A stretch of 44,539 nt of DNA from assembly GCA_030528905.1 (NCBI GenBank), contig JAUMXZ010000005.1:1-44539 (forward strand), written 5' to 3'. The notes beneath the pieces are model-generated. The model was not told the DNA's origin and did no database searches. It saw only the letters and a list, made by a program, of their open reading frames with translations. A program made the translations under genes and the position numbers. The DNA comes from Clostridia bacterium (lineage in GTDB: Bacteria; Bacillota; Clostridia; Oscillospirales; Acutalibacteraceae). Position 1 is the stretch's first letter, and each line of letters starts with the position of its first letter. Positions 35,938 to 44,539 of this stretch are shown piece after piece.

Positions 35938-37884
35938 TTACTTTATAATTTCCAAACCTCTCGGAACTTTAATTGGTGAGAACGGTTCACCGTCTCCGTC
36001 ATAAAAGCGGCTGAACATTTCATAAAACTCAAGTCTTAATACCTGTATGCCTACCAAAAGACCTTCAAGGACAATAACTATCAGGTTGCCAAGCGCGACT
36101 ATTAAAATATTCATTACGCCGCTTGTCATTTCTGCAAGAGTGAAAACAACCATAAGCATACCGGTGTGAACTAAGACATAGGCCCCTACACGCAGAAATG
36201 ATATTGTGTTTGTGGCATAGCTAAGACAGACTTCAAACACCTCAAAGAAACTCTGCATAAAAAACTCGCCCCATTTTTCCGGTAAGGCACTTTTATCCTT
36301 ACGCATAAGGCCGTCTAAAACCGGTTCAAACAGTATTCCGAGTAATGGCAGAATCAACAAGAATATTATATAAAAGATATTCATAACCGGAATTGCAAGA
36401 ATAAGCTGACACACTATACCGGCTACTAAGGACACATAAAACACAAATCCGCATATTCCGTTTGCCCCGAAAATAGCCTTCGCTAAGTTTCTTCGTCGGA
36501 AGCACGAGTATATATTTATAAGCATCGCTATTGCAACTAAGACAAAGCCTATTGCGACCGCTGTATAGATAATATTATTTGTTGTCTGAGGCTCCATTAC
36601 TGATATTGGCTTTGAAGGCAGATTAAATACTTTGTGATAGAGTCCATCAAAGGCATCTTCGTAACCAAAACAGGACCCAAACAGCACTCCAAACAGCATA
36701 GATGACACACCGCAGGGGATCAATATCTTGCCCAACGCCATATTTTTAAGTTTCCACATCAGATAACCGGCTATAGATAAGACAAGTCCGTTTCCGAAAT
36801 CTCCGAACATTATTCCAAAAAGCAATATATATGTAAGAGAAACAAATGCAGTTGGATCTACTTCCTTATAAGCCGGCATACCATACATATCGACAAAATA
36901 TTCAAACGGCTTGAAAAATTTTTTATTTTTCAAAATAGTCGGCGGAGTATGATTTTGTATGCTGTCAGGGTTATCAAACGCACACTCTGTATCGCCTATT
37001 TGTTCAAGCCCCTTTTCAAATTTTGACTTTTCACTCTTAGGAATCCACCCCATTAAGATAAAGCTGTTATTATATCTTGCCGCATATTTTTGAACATCAC
37101 AGTATGTATATAATTTTTTCAGCTGAGAAAATACGCTGTCGGCAAACTCTTTATTTCGGTTCCAGTAATCTATAATATCGTTTTCTGTTTGATTTATCTT
37201 GTTTTTTAGCTTTTCTATTTTATCTTGTAAAACTATTATCTGATTTTCAGGTGTAGTTTCAATTCCGTAAACTCTAAGTCTTTCAAAATAGAGCTTTGAG
37301 AATATCATATCAACTTCTTCCACATGATCAACCGGTGATATATAAAGTCCCCACTCATATTTTTCATCTTCAGTCGCAGTAAAGAACAGAACGTACGGAT
37401 TATCTTTATACTCATTTAATTTTTCTTTGCTTTCCTTAGGTAATCTTCCCAATCTTATTTTTATAAACTGACATTTGATAATTTCCTTAAAATTCAGATC
37501 CAGTCCGACAAAATGGGAAATCTTTTGTTTTAATGCCACCGTGTCGGAAAGATTTTCTCTGAGCTGCTGTTTTTTCTTTACCAGTCTGTCAAGGCCCTTA
37601 GAAAACTTAACTGATGCGTCAAAAAGTTCTTTATCCGTCATCTTATCGGAGTCTTCTTTTTCAGAATACTCTTTACCGACTTCCTTAGCAACTCTTATCA
37701 TATTTTCAAGTGGTGCCCTGTAGATATTATTCACTTCGACAGTCTTTAGTCCTTTGGTATCAGAATAAAATGAAAGTGCATTTTCAGGCTGGAACACTTT
37801 TGAATTGCCGCAGAAATTTATGACCTCGTTTAGCTTATCAAGCGGCCCTATGACACTTAGCATTGAAACAGGTACAACAGACAT
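35938..37884 (-). CDS. V-type ATPase subunit I (membrane a-subunit homologue)
   Basis: Stator subunit that provides the ion half-channels next to the K ring. An N-terminal cytosolic part (1 to about 325) has coiled-coil stretches (around 85-110 and 225-250) that contact the peripheral stalks; the C-terminal part has seven or eight membrane helices beginning with TYILLFGIMFGDFGNGLVLS. The essential arginine should be in the ISFLRVGAYVLVHTGM segment. ATG 37884 is chosen; TTG 37887 one codon earlier has slightly better spacing to AAAGGAG. The length of about 648 residues is normal. Confidence 0.95.
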   Translation of the reverse strand: MSVVPVSMLSVIGPLDKLNEVINFCGNSKVFQPENALSFYSDTKGLKTVEVNNIYRAPLENMIRVAKEVGKEYSEKEDSDKMTDKELFDASVKFSKGLDRLVKKKQQLRENLSDTVALKQKISHFVGLDLNFKEIIKCQFIKIRLGRLPKESKEKLNEYKDNPYVLFFTATEDEKYEWGLYISPVDHVEEVDMIFSKLYFERLRVYGIETTPENQIIVLQDKIEKLKNKINQTENDIIDYWNRNKEFADSVFSQLKKLYTYCDVQKYAARYNNSFILMGWIPKSEKSKFEKGLEQIGDTECAFDNPDSIQNHTPPTILKNKKFFKPFEYFVDMYGMPAYKEVDPTAFVSLTYILLFGIMFGDFGNGLVLSIAGYLMWKLKNMALGKILIPCGVSSMLFGVLFGSCFGYEDAFDGLYHKVFNLPSKPISVMEPQTTNNIIYTAVAIGFVLVAIAMLINIYSCFRRRNLAKAIFGANGICGFVFYVSLVAGIVCQLILAIPVMNIFYIIFLLILPLLGILFEPVLDGLMRKDKSALPEKWGEFFMQSFFEVFEVCLSYATNTISFLRVGAYVLVHTGMLMVVFTLAEMTSGVMNILIVALGNLIVIVLEGLLVGIQVLRLEFYEMFSRFYDGDGEPFSPIKVPRGLEIIK

Positions 37885-37901
37885 CAAACATCACACTCCT
37901 T

Positions 37902-38951
37902 TCACTGATTAGTGTATTTAGTTATAAGAAGCTTTTCTATATCTTCTTTGGATATTCCGTATCTTACTCCCTCGACAATGTGAATAATATTAAGGAGTTC
38001 TATTTCCATCAAGATAAAATATGAATACGCTATTACAGTTGGACTTGCTGAAAATCTTATATTTTTTCGTGCATTTTTATACTCTATTTTATAGACAAGC
38101 TCATCATAACTGCAGTCATACTTCTCAAATTTTTTACAAACAGATGTATCTGCCAGGACATTGCAAAACTCATCAAAGTTTGGCGTATCTATAGCAAGTT
38201 TTCCTTTCTTGGTTTTAAAAAATCCCATTGGTATTATCAAGTCAAGAATTTTATCAGGGGCTGCCTTGTATAGTTTTTTAAGCCTGACTATATTGACATA
38301 ATTCTGAGCATTTATTATTTCTGTCATAAAATCAACGAGTTCTTTTTTAGTCTTTGCATCTGCTATTTTATCTATATGTGAAATTATTTTCGTATAAAAG
38401 TAAGTATAAATAACATTTTCAAGTTTTGGAATATTAAGTGTTCCATCTGTCTCAAATTCGATAGGCTTTAAAATTTTATAGTAATCTGTATGTCTTATAG
38501 CCTGTAAAAACTCGTCATAATTTTGTGCTTTATCAAGGGCTGCAAAATCAATATGTACGCTTTTTTTGACAAAATTAGGCACTTGCATATAAACATTGGT
38601 TGCCTCATAAGATTCGATTCTTACCAAAGCTCTTATAAGTTTTTTTGTAATTATTGACAGGATAATGAACTCTGAGAAATATTTAGCCGAAGAGGTTGAA
38701 TAGGCAAATACAGATGCCATATCAGCAAAGATACGATTGCTGACTTTTCGTTCAAGATATCCTCTGTGTATGTCATATTCATTGATATCCTTTAATATAT
38801 CTCTGTATGATGTATTATTTTTAAGATATGCTGCCACCTGAGAGATATTTGAACAGGACACAAGGCTTTGATAATCTTTTTTCCTTAATCTTTGTCCGTA
38901 TTTAGACAAGACTTTAGTAAGAATTGCGTTTGAGCAAAAATCTGAAATCAT
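37902..38951 (-). CDS. V-type ATPase subunit C (d-type, ring-to-stalk adaptor)
   Basis: Funnel-shaped helical protein that couples the central stalk to the K ring (NtpC / AtpC / eukaryotic d homologue). The 349 residues are almost all helical; the N-terminus ILTKVLSKYGQRLRKKDYQSLVSCSNISQVAAYLKN and C-terminal ending with EIELLNIIHIVEGVRYGISKEDIEKLLI (described in part: VRYGISKEDI) are family hallmarks. It starts two bases after the G/H stop. Its position before I, rather than after E, differs from the Enterococcus order. Confidence 0.92.
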   Translation of the reverse strand: MISDFCSNAILTKVLSKYGQRLRKKDYQSLVSCSNISQVAAYLKNNTSYRDILKDINEYDIHRGYLERKVSNRIFADMASVFAYSTSSAKYFSEFIILSIITKKLIRALVRIESYEATNVYMQVPNFVKKSVHIDFAALDKAQNYDEFLQAIRHTDYYKILKPIEFETDGTLNIPKLENVIYTYFYTKIISHIDKIADAKTKKELVDFMTEIINAQNYVNIVRLKKLYKAAPDKILDLIIPMGFFKTKKGKLAIDTPNFDEFCNVLADTSVCKKFEKYDCSYDELVYKIEYKNARKNIRFSASPTVIAYSYFILMEIELLNIIHIVEGVRYGISKEDIEKLLITKYTNQ

Positions 38952-38953
38952 AA

Positions 38954-39265
38954 TTATCCCTCAATCGTTCGCTTTACTATATTATCCACCCACAAATCGC
39001 AGTTTTCCCTGTAGGTATCCTGCATCTTATTGAGTTTTTGTTCTTTACTTTCTCTTATGGACTGTTTTTCCTTTTCGGTTTTATTTATTTCTTCAAGCTT
39101 ATTTTTTTCTATTTCCTGTTTGGCTTTCCGGTGCAAATCAGTTCTTATCTGCTCTTTTTTTCTGCTTATTTCATTTGCAGTTTCAATTTTATCCTGCTGG
39201 ACTTTGTCCATAATTTTCTGAGCTTCTTTATCTATTTCGATAATTCTGTCGATCATATTTTTCAA
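38954..39265 (-). CDS. V-type ATPase subunit G/H (peripheral stalk coiled coil)
   Basis: First gene of the operon. About 103 residues of nearly continuous charged coiled coil, the partner helix of subunit E. The frame is open to TTG 39280, but that codon overlaps the ribosome site GGAGG (39278-39274); TTG 39265, eight bases after it, gives MKNMIDRIIEIDKEAQ, which fits the family; ATG 39256 is a third option. Low sequence complexity makes homology weak, so the call leans on position and coiled-coil character. Confidence 0.8.
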   Translation of the reverse strand: MKNMIDRIIEIDKEAQKIMDKVQQDKIETANEISRKKEQIRTDLHRKAKQEIEKNKLEEINKTEKEKQSIRESKEQKLNKMQDTYRENCDLWVDNIVKRTIEG

Positions 39266-39331
39266 AGGTAACGCCTCCAAATATACACACTATTTTTATA
39301 AAAAACTCTTCGTCCCTTCTCTAATAAGCAT

Positions 39332-39360
39332 AATTATAGCACTTCAAAAACTAACATTCA
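39332..39360 (-). promoter_or_regulatory. Sigma-A promoter of the V-ATPase operon
   Basis: On the minus strand TTGAAT (39360-39355), 17-bp spacer, TATAAT (39337-39332). The leader is about 60 nt. Confidence 0.75.
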
Positions 39361-39422
39361 AGATCGTGTTTGATAAAATAAATCAATAAATCACATAAAT
39401 ACTTCTAAAAGCACATATTTTC

Positions 39423-39451
39423 TTGACTTTATTACAGTTTTTTCATAGAAT
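39423..39451 (+). promoter_or_regulatory. Probable promoter of hisHF
   Basis: TTGACT (39423-39428), 17-bp spacer, TAGAAT (39446-39451). A TATAAT a few bases later would need a 22-bp spacer. Divergent from the V-ATPase promoter, with about 60 bases between the two -35 boxes. Confidence 0.6.
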
Positions 39452-39483
39452 ATAATAAGATGATTATGTTTAGGAGTATGATT

Positions 39484-40101
39484 ATGGTTACCATCATAGA
39501 CTACAACGCCGGTAATCTTGCGAGTGTTTATAACGCTTTGCAGTTCATCGGCTGCGATTGCCGGATTTCCAATAATCCGGATGACATAATAGCTTCAGAT
39601 GCCGTTATCCTTCCCGGTGTAGGTGCATATGCTCACGCTGTTGACTCAATAGACAGACTGGGTTTAAGAAAACCTGTTTTAGACTTTATAAACTCCGGAA
39701 AACCATTCTTAGGTATATGTTTAGGGCTTCAGCTTCTTTTTGAGGGCAGCTTTGAAAGCCCCGGAGCAAAGGGACTTGGTATTTTTAACGGTACGATAAA
39801 AAAAATACCTAAATTAAGCGATTTTAAAGTCCCACATATGGGCTGGAACAGTCTTTCTTTTAACAAAGACTGCTACCTGTTTGATAATATCAATAATAAC
39901 CCCTATGTCTATTTTGTCCACTCTTTTTACCTTGACAGCCCTGATAAATCTATTGTTTCCTCCCAATCTGACTATTCTGTTACAATAGACGCCTCTGTTT
40001 ATAAAGATAATATATGCGCAACTCAGTTTCACCCGGAAAAAAGTGGAGATTTAGGTATCCAAATGCTCAAAAATTTTTCTATATATATAACGAAAGGTTG
40101 A
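39484..40101 (+). CDS. hisH: Imidazole glycerol phosphate synthase subunit HisH
   Basis: Glutaminase subunit feeding ammonia to HisF. Class I amidotransferase triad: Cys79 in GICLGLQLLF, His183 and Glu185 in QFHPEKSG; the oxyanion region PGVGAYAHA is present. ATG 39484 lies seven bases after AGGAG (39472-39476) and gives the usual MVTIIDYNAGN; three earlier in-frame ATGs lie before or against the ribosome site. It has 205 residues and is paired with hisF eight bases later. Confidence 0.96.
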   Translation: MVTIIDYNAGNLASVYNALQFIGCDCRISNNPDDIIASDAVILPGVGAYAHAVDSIDRLGLRKPVLDFINSGKPFLGICLGLQLLFEGSFESPGAKGLGIFNGTIKKIPKLSDFKVPHMGWNSLSFNKDCYLFDNINNNPYVYFVHSFYLDSPDKSIVSSQSDYSVTIDASVYKDNICATQFHPEKSGDLGIQMLKNFSIYITKG

Positions 40102-40109
40102 TTTAATCC

Positions 40110-40868
40110 ATGCTTGCAAAAAGAATTATCCCTTGTCTTGATATAAAAGACGGACGAGTAGTAAAAGGAACAAACTTTGTGAATCTTGTCGATGCCGGCG
40201 ACCCTGTGGAAGCTGCAAAAGCCTACAATAAACTCGGAGCCGATGAGCTTGTATTACTTGATATCACAGCTACTAACGATAAAAGAGATACTATGGTCGA
40301 TCTGGTTGAGGCCGTTGCTAAAAATATCTTTATCCCCTTTACCGTTGGCGGCGGAATTAAAACTGTTGGTGAAATAAATAAAATATTACGGGCAGGAGCT
40401 GATAAAATATCTATAAATTCTCCTGCTGTGACTAACCCTGACTTTATAAACGAAGCTTCTAAAGTGTTCGGAAGTCAATGTGTTGTTGTGGCTATTGATG
40501 TGAAAAAGAAAGACAGCGACAACTGGGAAGTATATATAAACGGCGGAAGAATTAACACTTATTTGGATGCTGTCAAGTGGGCTAAAGAGGTCGAGGAGCG
40601 TGGCGCCGGTGAGATACTCCTTACAAGTATGGATCGTGACGGCGTTAAAAACGGTTATGACCTGGAGATTACCAAAAAAATTGCCGATAGCGTTTCTATC
40701 CCCGTAATCGCTTCAGGCGGTGCCGGTAAACTTGAAGACTTTTATGATGCCTTTACTTATGCAAATGCATCTGCTGCTTTAGCTGCATCACTGTTTCATT
40801 TTAACATCATAGAAATTCAAAAGCTGAAAGAATATTTAAAACAAAGGGGTATAAGCGTCAGACTATAA
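40110..40868 (+). CDS. hisF: Imidazole glycerol phosphate synthase subunit HisF
   Basis: TIM-barrel cyclase/lyase making imidazole glycerol phosphate and AICAR, so it links histidine and purine synthesis. The catalytic Asp11 ([14 protein letters not shown]) and Asp130 (VAIDVKK) are both present, with the phosphate-binding VGGGIK and ASGGAGK loops. It has 252 residues. No other his gene lies in the window. The sequence looks like a true histidine HisF, not the paralogue that serves surface-sugar amidation, because no such sugar genes are near; this is inference. Confidence 0.96.
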   Translation: MLAKRIIPCLDIKDGRVVKGTNFVNLVDAGDPVEAAKAYNKLGADELVLLDITATNDKRDTMVDLVEAVAKNIFIPFTVGGGIKTVGEINKILRAGADKISINSPAVTNPDFINEASKVFGSQCVVVAIDVKKKDSDNWEVYINGGRINTYLDAVKWAKEVEERGAGEILLTSMDRDGVKNGYDLEITKKIADSVSIPVIASGGAGKLEDFYDAFTYANASAALAASLFHFNIIEIQKLKEYLKQRGISVRL

Positions 40869-40902
40869 CCCACCATTATGTCACAATGGAGGTGACTCAA
40901 GG

Positions 40903-43428
40903 TTGTCAGCGATAGCAAATCAAAAAAATGATAAACTGCTCTTTTATTCTATCTACTATATGAAATACGATCGCGAACTTTTAGATTACGATCTGTTAAG
41001 TATCGTCAGAGAAAAATATTTCAGTTCAAATAAAAAAATCAGAAATAAGAGATTTTTATATCGTGGTACATCTGTTTATAAATATTCATATAATATCTCT
41101 CATAACTCCCCTATGAAATGGAGAAAATTAAAAAACGGCATCTTAGTTGAAAACTCTGTGCCGCATCCGCAAGGCTATAAAATATGCACTTCAGATAAAG
41201 ATAAAATCCAAAAAGAAATCGTCTTTACAAATGAACATAAACTTGTAAAAAACTGCTATTACATAAATCCTGATCTGACAGAACAAATATCCCTTAAAGA
41301 CGATAATACTCTTGTATTGGAAACAGATAATAAAAATAATAAAACCCAGACTCTTTTATATGCTTGCAAACCTATTAAACAGCTATGCCAGCGAAAAAAA
41401 ATTTTCAACTCTTTTGGTGAACCTGAGGTTATTGCCAAAACAAATTCAGGAATTATTTATTATTGTAATGAGAAGCTTGCTTTGAAGATAAACAACTATG
41501 AAGAACAACTTCTGAATTCTGAAAATCCTCAGGAATCAAAATCTGAAGATAAAACAGAACACAAAAATCCTATTTCCGATAAACTCTCTGTTTTCACAAG
41601 CTCTAATACTGAATTTACACCAAATTCGGAAGATAACGGCTTTTTTATTGATTTTACTCAGTTCCCTAATTATCAGACAAATACTCTCAAAATAAAGTCA
41701 GGCGATGATACTTTCTATTATTACGGCTCAGTTGTCGATAATAAAAGAGAGGGCAGCGGCTTTACTGTTACACAAACCGGTAAAATCGCATATAACGGTC
41801 AATATAAAAATAATAACCGTGATGGCGTAGGTTCCTATTATTACAGCGACGGTAACCTGTGCTACTTCGGTAATTGGAAGAACAATGAAAAACACGGACT
41901 AGGTATCCAGATTTATCATAAAAGCAGATATTTTACCGTAGGAAAATGGCATAAAGGATCTGTTTGCGGAGAATGTTGTTCATTTGACCAAGATGGGGAT
42001 CTTGCTTATTTCGGAAATTCTAAAACAGACTCAAACGAGGGCTTTGGAATTTCTAATTACAAAGATCAGGGACTTTTATTTGTCAGAAAAAACAGCTCAA
42101 ATATAGGAACTCTGTTTGATAAAAACGGTAATATGCTTTATAAGGGCAGCTTTATAAAGCATAAAAAAGACGGTTTTGGCACTTTATATGATGATAAAGA
42201 ACAGATATTATATGTAGGCCACTTTAAAAACGATCTCTATAACGGTAACGGCCGTTTGTATCTTAAAGATAACTTTACTATAGAAGCTGAATTTAAAGAC
42301 GGGATAATAGTTTCTCCTGTTATACATCGTGATCCTGCCGGTTTTATCGTCTACAAAGGTACCTGGCGAAACAACGCATATAACGGCTATGGCTGTAAAT
42401 ATTTCAAATCCGGCGGAAGATATGAAGGTAACTTCAAAGACGGCCAACCTGTGGGCTTCTTGAAAGGCTACAACAAACATAACGAATGTATCTATAACGG
42501 TGAGTGGAAAGATGATAAATTCTGCGGACAAGGTACATATTATGTCAAAGGTGAAAAGTTTTATTCGGGCTCTTTTAAAAACGATACCTTTAACGGAAAC
42601 GGCTTTTTGTATAACAAAGGTAAATATATCTATGCCGGCGGATTCTTAAACGGAAAAAGAGAAGGCTGGGGTACGTCTTACTCAGACGGTAAACCGTTAT
42701 ATTCCGGCGAATGGAAAAATAATCTCTATGACGGAGTCGGCGCAGTCTTTAAAGACAACGAAATCGTAATGTGCGGAACATTCAAACAGGGTAATAAAGA
42801 CGGAAGAATGAACCTGATAAGAAACGGTATGGTTTGGGAAGAGCAATTATATGAAAATAATAAACTTGTGTATACAAAGAAATTTAATATAAAAAATCCT
42901 AAGTCCGTTTATCTTCTGTATATGGGTAATGTGTCTGAAAATCTCCCTAACGGCCTTGGCTGCACATTTGATAAATATGGTAATATCCAGGAAGAAGGCG
43001 TTTTTTGCGACGGAGAACTTGTTAAACCTATGAAAGTAAAGTTTCGCGATCTCCAGGAGTTACCGAGCTCAAAATATCTAAGCCATACAAAATACGATAT
43101 ATACAGAAAATCTGTAAACTATGTCATAGACAAACAAATGCCAAACGGCTGCATATATACCGGTATGCTCGATGAAAATAACCTGCCAAGCGGCTTTGCT
43201 ACGGCTCTTTATAACGATCATATTTATATGGGCCAGTTCTTGAAAGGTTCTCCTTTCGGTAAGGGTATTATTTATATGAATGACGGAAGCTTTGTAAAAG
43301 GCTGGTTTGCAAAAGCTCAAAATGATAAAAACCGCGAATTAACTTTTAATAACGGTGTGAAATATTTCTGCTATACACCGGCTCCTTCAAGGGGAAAGAA
43401 AAATGAAAATAAAAAATCTGACAATTAA
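40903..43428 (+). CDS. Large MORN-repeat protein
   Basis: 841 residues from a TTG start eight bases after GGAGGTG (40888-40894). Residues 1 to about 270 are an unrecognised, Lys/Asn-rich region ending in a polar linker (about 205-245). From about 273 to 640 there is an almost unbroken array of MORN units of about 23-24 residues with the pattern Y-x-G-x-W/F-x(6)-G-x-G; further units occur near 670 and 755-800. I count about 18, of which some 13 are well formed. There is no signal peptide or membrane segment, so it should be cytosolic. MORN arrays often bind lipid or act as scaffolds, but no enzyme domain is seen and no function can be assigned. Its 3' end overlaps the next gene by 26 bases. 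Confidence 0.9.
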   Translation: MSAIANQKNDKLLFYSIYYMKYDRELLDYDLLSIVREKYFSSNKKIRNKRFLYRGTSVYKYSYNISHNSPMKWRKLKNGILVENSVPHPQGYKICTSDKDKIQKEIVFTNEHKLVKNCYYINPDLTEQISLKDDNTLVLETDNKNNKTQTLLYACKPIKQLCQRKKIFNSFGEPEVIAKTNSGIIYYCNEKLALKINNYEEQLLNSENPQESKSEDKTEHKNPISDKLSVFTSSNTEFTPNSEDNGFFIDFTQFPNYQTNTLKIKSGDDTFYYYGSVVDNKREGSGFTVTQTGKIAYNGQYKNNNRDGVGSYYYSDGNLCYFGNWKNNEKHGLGIQIYHKSRYFTVGKWHKGSVCGECCSFDQDGDLAYFGNSKTDSNEGFGISNYKDQGLLFVRKNSSNIGTLFDKNGNMLYKGSFIKHKKDGFGTLYDDKEQILYVGHFKNDLYNGNGRLYLKDNFTIEAEFKDGIIVSPVIHRDPAGFIVYKGTWRNNAYNGYGCKYFKSGGRYEGNFKDGQPVGFLKGYNKHNECIYNGEWKDDKFCGQGTYYVKGEKFYSGSFKNDTFNGNGFLYNKGKYIYAGGFLNGKREGWGTSYSDGKPLYSGEWKNNLYDGVGAVFKDNEIVMCGTFKQGNKDGRMNLIRNGMVWEEQLYENNKLVYTKKFNIKNPKSVYLLYMGNVSENLPNGLGCTFDKYGNIQEEGVFCDGELVKPMKVKFRDLQELPSSKYLSHTKYDIYRKSVNYVIDKQMPNGCIYTGMLDENNLPSGFATALYNDHIYMGQFLKGSPFGKGIIYMNDGSFVKGWFAKAQNDKNRELTFNNGVKYFCYTPAPSRGKKNENKKSDN

Positions 43429-44371
43429 CGCAAAATGCGGCCTTGCTCCGATGGCCGGTTACTCTGACAGAGCTTTTCGTGAATTGTGTATAAACTTCGG
43501 AGCCGGCTTTGCTGTTACTGAAATGGTCAGCACTAAGGCTATTATCTATGACGACAGAAAAACTTTCGCCCTTATGGATAAGTCCGATGTGGGCTTTCCT
43601 CAGGGCGTTCAGCTTTTTGGAAGTGAACCGGAAGATTTTGAAAAAGCTATATCTAAAATCTTACCACTTTCTTTTGACTTCATCGATATAAATATGGGCT
43701 GTCCTGTTCCAAAAATAGTCTCCTCCGGAGCCGGAAGTGCTTTGATGAAAACACCAAAAAAATGCTACGATATAGTAAAATCTGCAACAAAGGCAGCCGG
43801 CGATGTCCCAGTTACTGTCAAAATAAGAAAAGGCTGGAGCGACAATAGCGTAAATGCTGTTGAGGTTTCAAAATATTGCCAGGATGCCGGTGCCGATGCT
43901 ATATTTATACACGGTCGAACAAAAGAACAAATGTATGGCGGCTATGTAGACTTGGATATAATAAAAGCTGTAAAACAATCTGTTGATATCCCCGTTATAG
44001 GAAACGGTGATATCAAAAATGCTAAAGATGCCGCAGCTATGCTTGAAAATACCGGCTGTGACTGTGTGTTGGCTGCAAGAGGTGCTTTAGGTAATCCTTT
44101 TATATTCAGAGAAATAGATGTTTATACGAAAACCGATGCTCTTATCCCTAAACCGGGAATATCAGAAATTCTTTATACTATGCTAAAACATATAAAAACT
44201 ATGTGTGAATATAAAGGTGAAAAAATCGGTATGAAAGAGGCCAGAAAACATATTTGCTTCTACATAAAAGGAATCAGATATTCTGCAAAATTCAGACAAA
44301 AGGCTTGTTTCTTAGAGTCTTTTAAAGATCTCGAAAAGTTGACTTTTGAGATATATAAATCTTCGGTTTAA
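43403..44371 (+). CDS. tRNA-dihydrouridine synthase (Dus family)
   Basis: Flavin enzyme reducing uridines in the D loop of tRNA. The FMN-binding APMAGYSDRAFRELC start, catalytic Cys100 in MGCPVPKI, the HGRTKEQMYGGYVD segment and VIGNGDI are diagnostic, and the closest fit is the DusB subgroup. It has 322 residues. The ATG lies inside the 3' end of the MORN gene after AAGGGGAAAG, so the two are co-transcribed and probably coupled. In other Firmicutes dusB sits near lysS or ftsH; neither is seen here. Confidence 0.94.
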   Translation: MKIKNLTINAKCGLAPMAGYSDRAFRELCINFGAGFAVTEMVSTKAIIYDDRKTFALMDKSDVGFPQGVQLFGSEPEDFEKAISKILPLSFDFIDINMGCPVPKIVSSGAGSALMKTPKKCYDIVKSATKAAGDVPVTVKIRKGWSDNSVNAVEVSKYCQDAGADAIFIHGRTKEQMYGGYVDLDIIKAVKQSVDIPVIGNGDIKNAKDAAAMLENTGCDCVLAARGALGNPFIFREIDVYTKTDALIPKPGISEILYTMLKHIKTMCEYKGEKIGMKEARKHICFYIKGIRYSAKFRQKACFLESFKDLEKLTFEIYKSSV

Positions 44372-44390
44372 AATATATTTTATTTTTTAC

Positions 44391-44419
44391 TTGAATATGC
44401 TATTAAAAATTGGTATAAT
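44391..44419 (+). promoter_or_regulatory. Promoter of the last partial gene
   Basis: TTGAAT (44391-44396), 17-bp spacer, TATAAT (44414-44419), 40 bases before the ATG. Confidence 0.7.
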
Positions 44420-44458
44420 GTCATTTGTAAAATTTTTAGTTTGGAGGCGTTCTTTTAT

Positions 44459-44539
44459 ATGGGTTCCTTTTTTAACAGTAATTCCGTAATTATGATAGCT
44501 GTTTATGTTTTAATATTCTTTGCTTTTTGGTTATTTATT
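44459..44539 (+). CDS. Start of a small membrane protein, possibly YajC (3' partial)
   Basis: ATG 44459 follows TTGGAGG by about 12 bases. The 27 codons in the window encode a short polar start (MGSFFNSNSV) and then a hydrophobic segment (IMIAVYVLIFFAFWLFI) that runs to the window edge. The arrangement fits YajC, the small accessory protein of the Sec translocase, but nothing beyond the helix is visible, so this is a guess. Confidence 0.4.
   Translation, partial: MGSFFNSNSVIMIAVYVLIFFAFWLFI

Noticed and set aside
39484..40868. hisH/hisF as sugar-amidation paralogues
   Set aside because: Both proteins keep the standard catalytic residues and no surface-polysaccharide genes are near.

Overview
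The window is a contiguous piece of chromosome from a low-GC (roughly one third G+C by eye), anaerobic, endospore-forming Firmicute, most likely a gut-type Clostridia of the Oscillospirales/Ruminococcaceae kind. The evidence is a pair of spore germinant-receptor genes (GerAB/GerAC type), a bacterial V-type ATPase operon, the [FeFe]-hydrogenase maturase HydF with its small TM1266-type companion, the NifU-like/GGGtGRT pair seen in strict anaerobes, and Firmicute gene orders (rplS-lepB-rbgA-rnhB-yraN and tig-clpP-clpX-lon-engB). The taxonomic placement is inference. I see no insertion sequence, prophage, CRISPR array or plasmid function.

Layout. 1-2.1 kb: germinant-receptor B subunit (5' end outside the window) and C lipoprotein. 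2.1-5.4 kb: HtrA-type membrane protease and ObgE GTPase. 5.5-11.6 kb: L19 leader and rplS, then lepB, rbgA, rnhB, yraN, an M19 dipeptidase, thrC and a metallophosphoesterase. 11.7-20.3 kb: trigger factor, ClpP, ClpX, Lon, EngB, diaminopimelate decarboxylase and a methyltransferase, a proteostasis block running into lysine synthesis. 20.4-23.9 kb: tRNA-Pro, BioY, tRNA-Arg, ferritin, then the TM1266-like protein, HydF and an iron-sulfur flavoprotein-like reductase. 23.9-26.7 kb, minus strand: pyrF-pyrE-pyrB-pyrI, with its own promoter. 26.8-28.6 kb: tRNA-Leu, a decayed tRNA-Gly-like element, tgt, tRNA-Met and tRNA-Glu. 28.6-30.5 kb: the NifU-like scaffold and GGGtGRT protein. 30.5-39.3 kb, minus strand: nine-gene V-ATPase operon (G/H-C-I-K-F-E-A-B-D). 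39.4-44.5 kb: hisH-hisF, a large MORN-repeat protein, a Dus-family tRNA-dihydrouridine synthase and the start of a small membrane protein that may be YajC.

Regulation. Several near-consensus sigma-A promoters with 17-bp spacers can be read: before rplS, tRNA-Pro, tRNA-Leu, pyrF, tRNA-Met, the NifU-like gene, the V-ATPase operon and the last partial gene. Strong hairpin-plus-T-run terminators separate most units, and two of them lie between convergent units and could serve both strands.

The items I would look at first are a 71-nt tRNA-Gly-shaped element with a perfect acceptor stem but ruined D and T arms, lying between tRNA-Leu and tgt; the NifU-like/GGGtGRT pair of unknown role; an 841-residue MORN protein with an unrecognised N-terminal region; the unusual N-terminal half of the V-ATPase K subunit; and a GerAC gene whose only sensible start codon is non-canonical.
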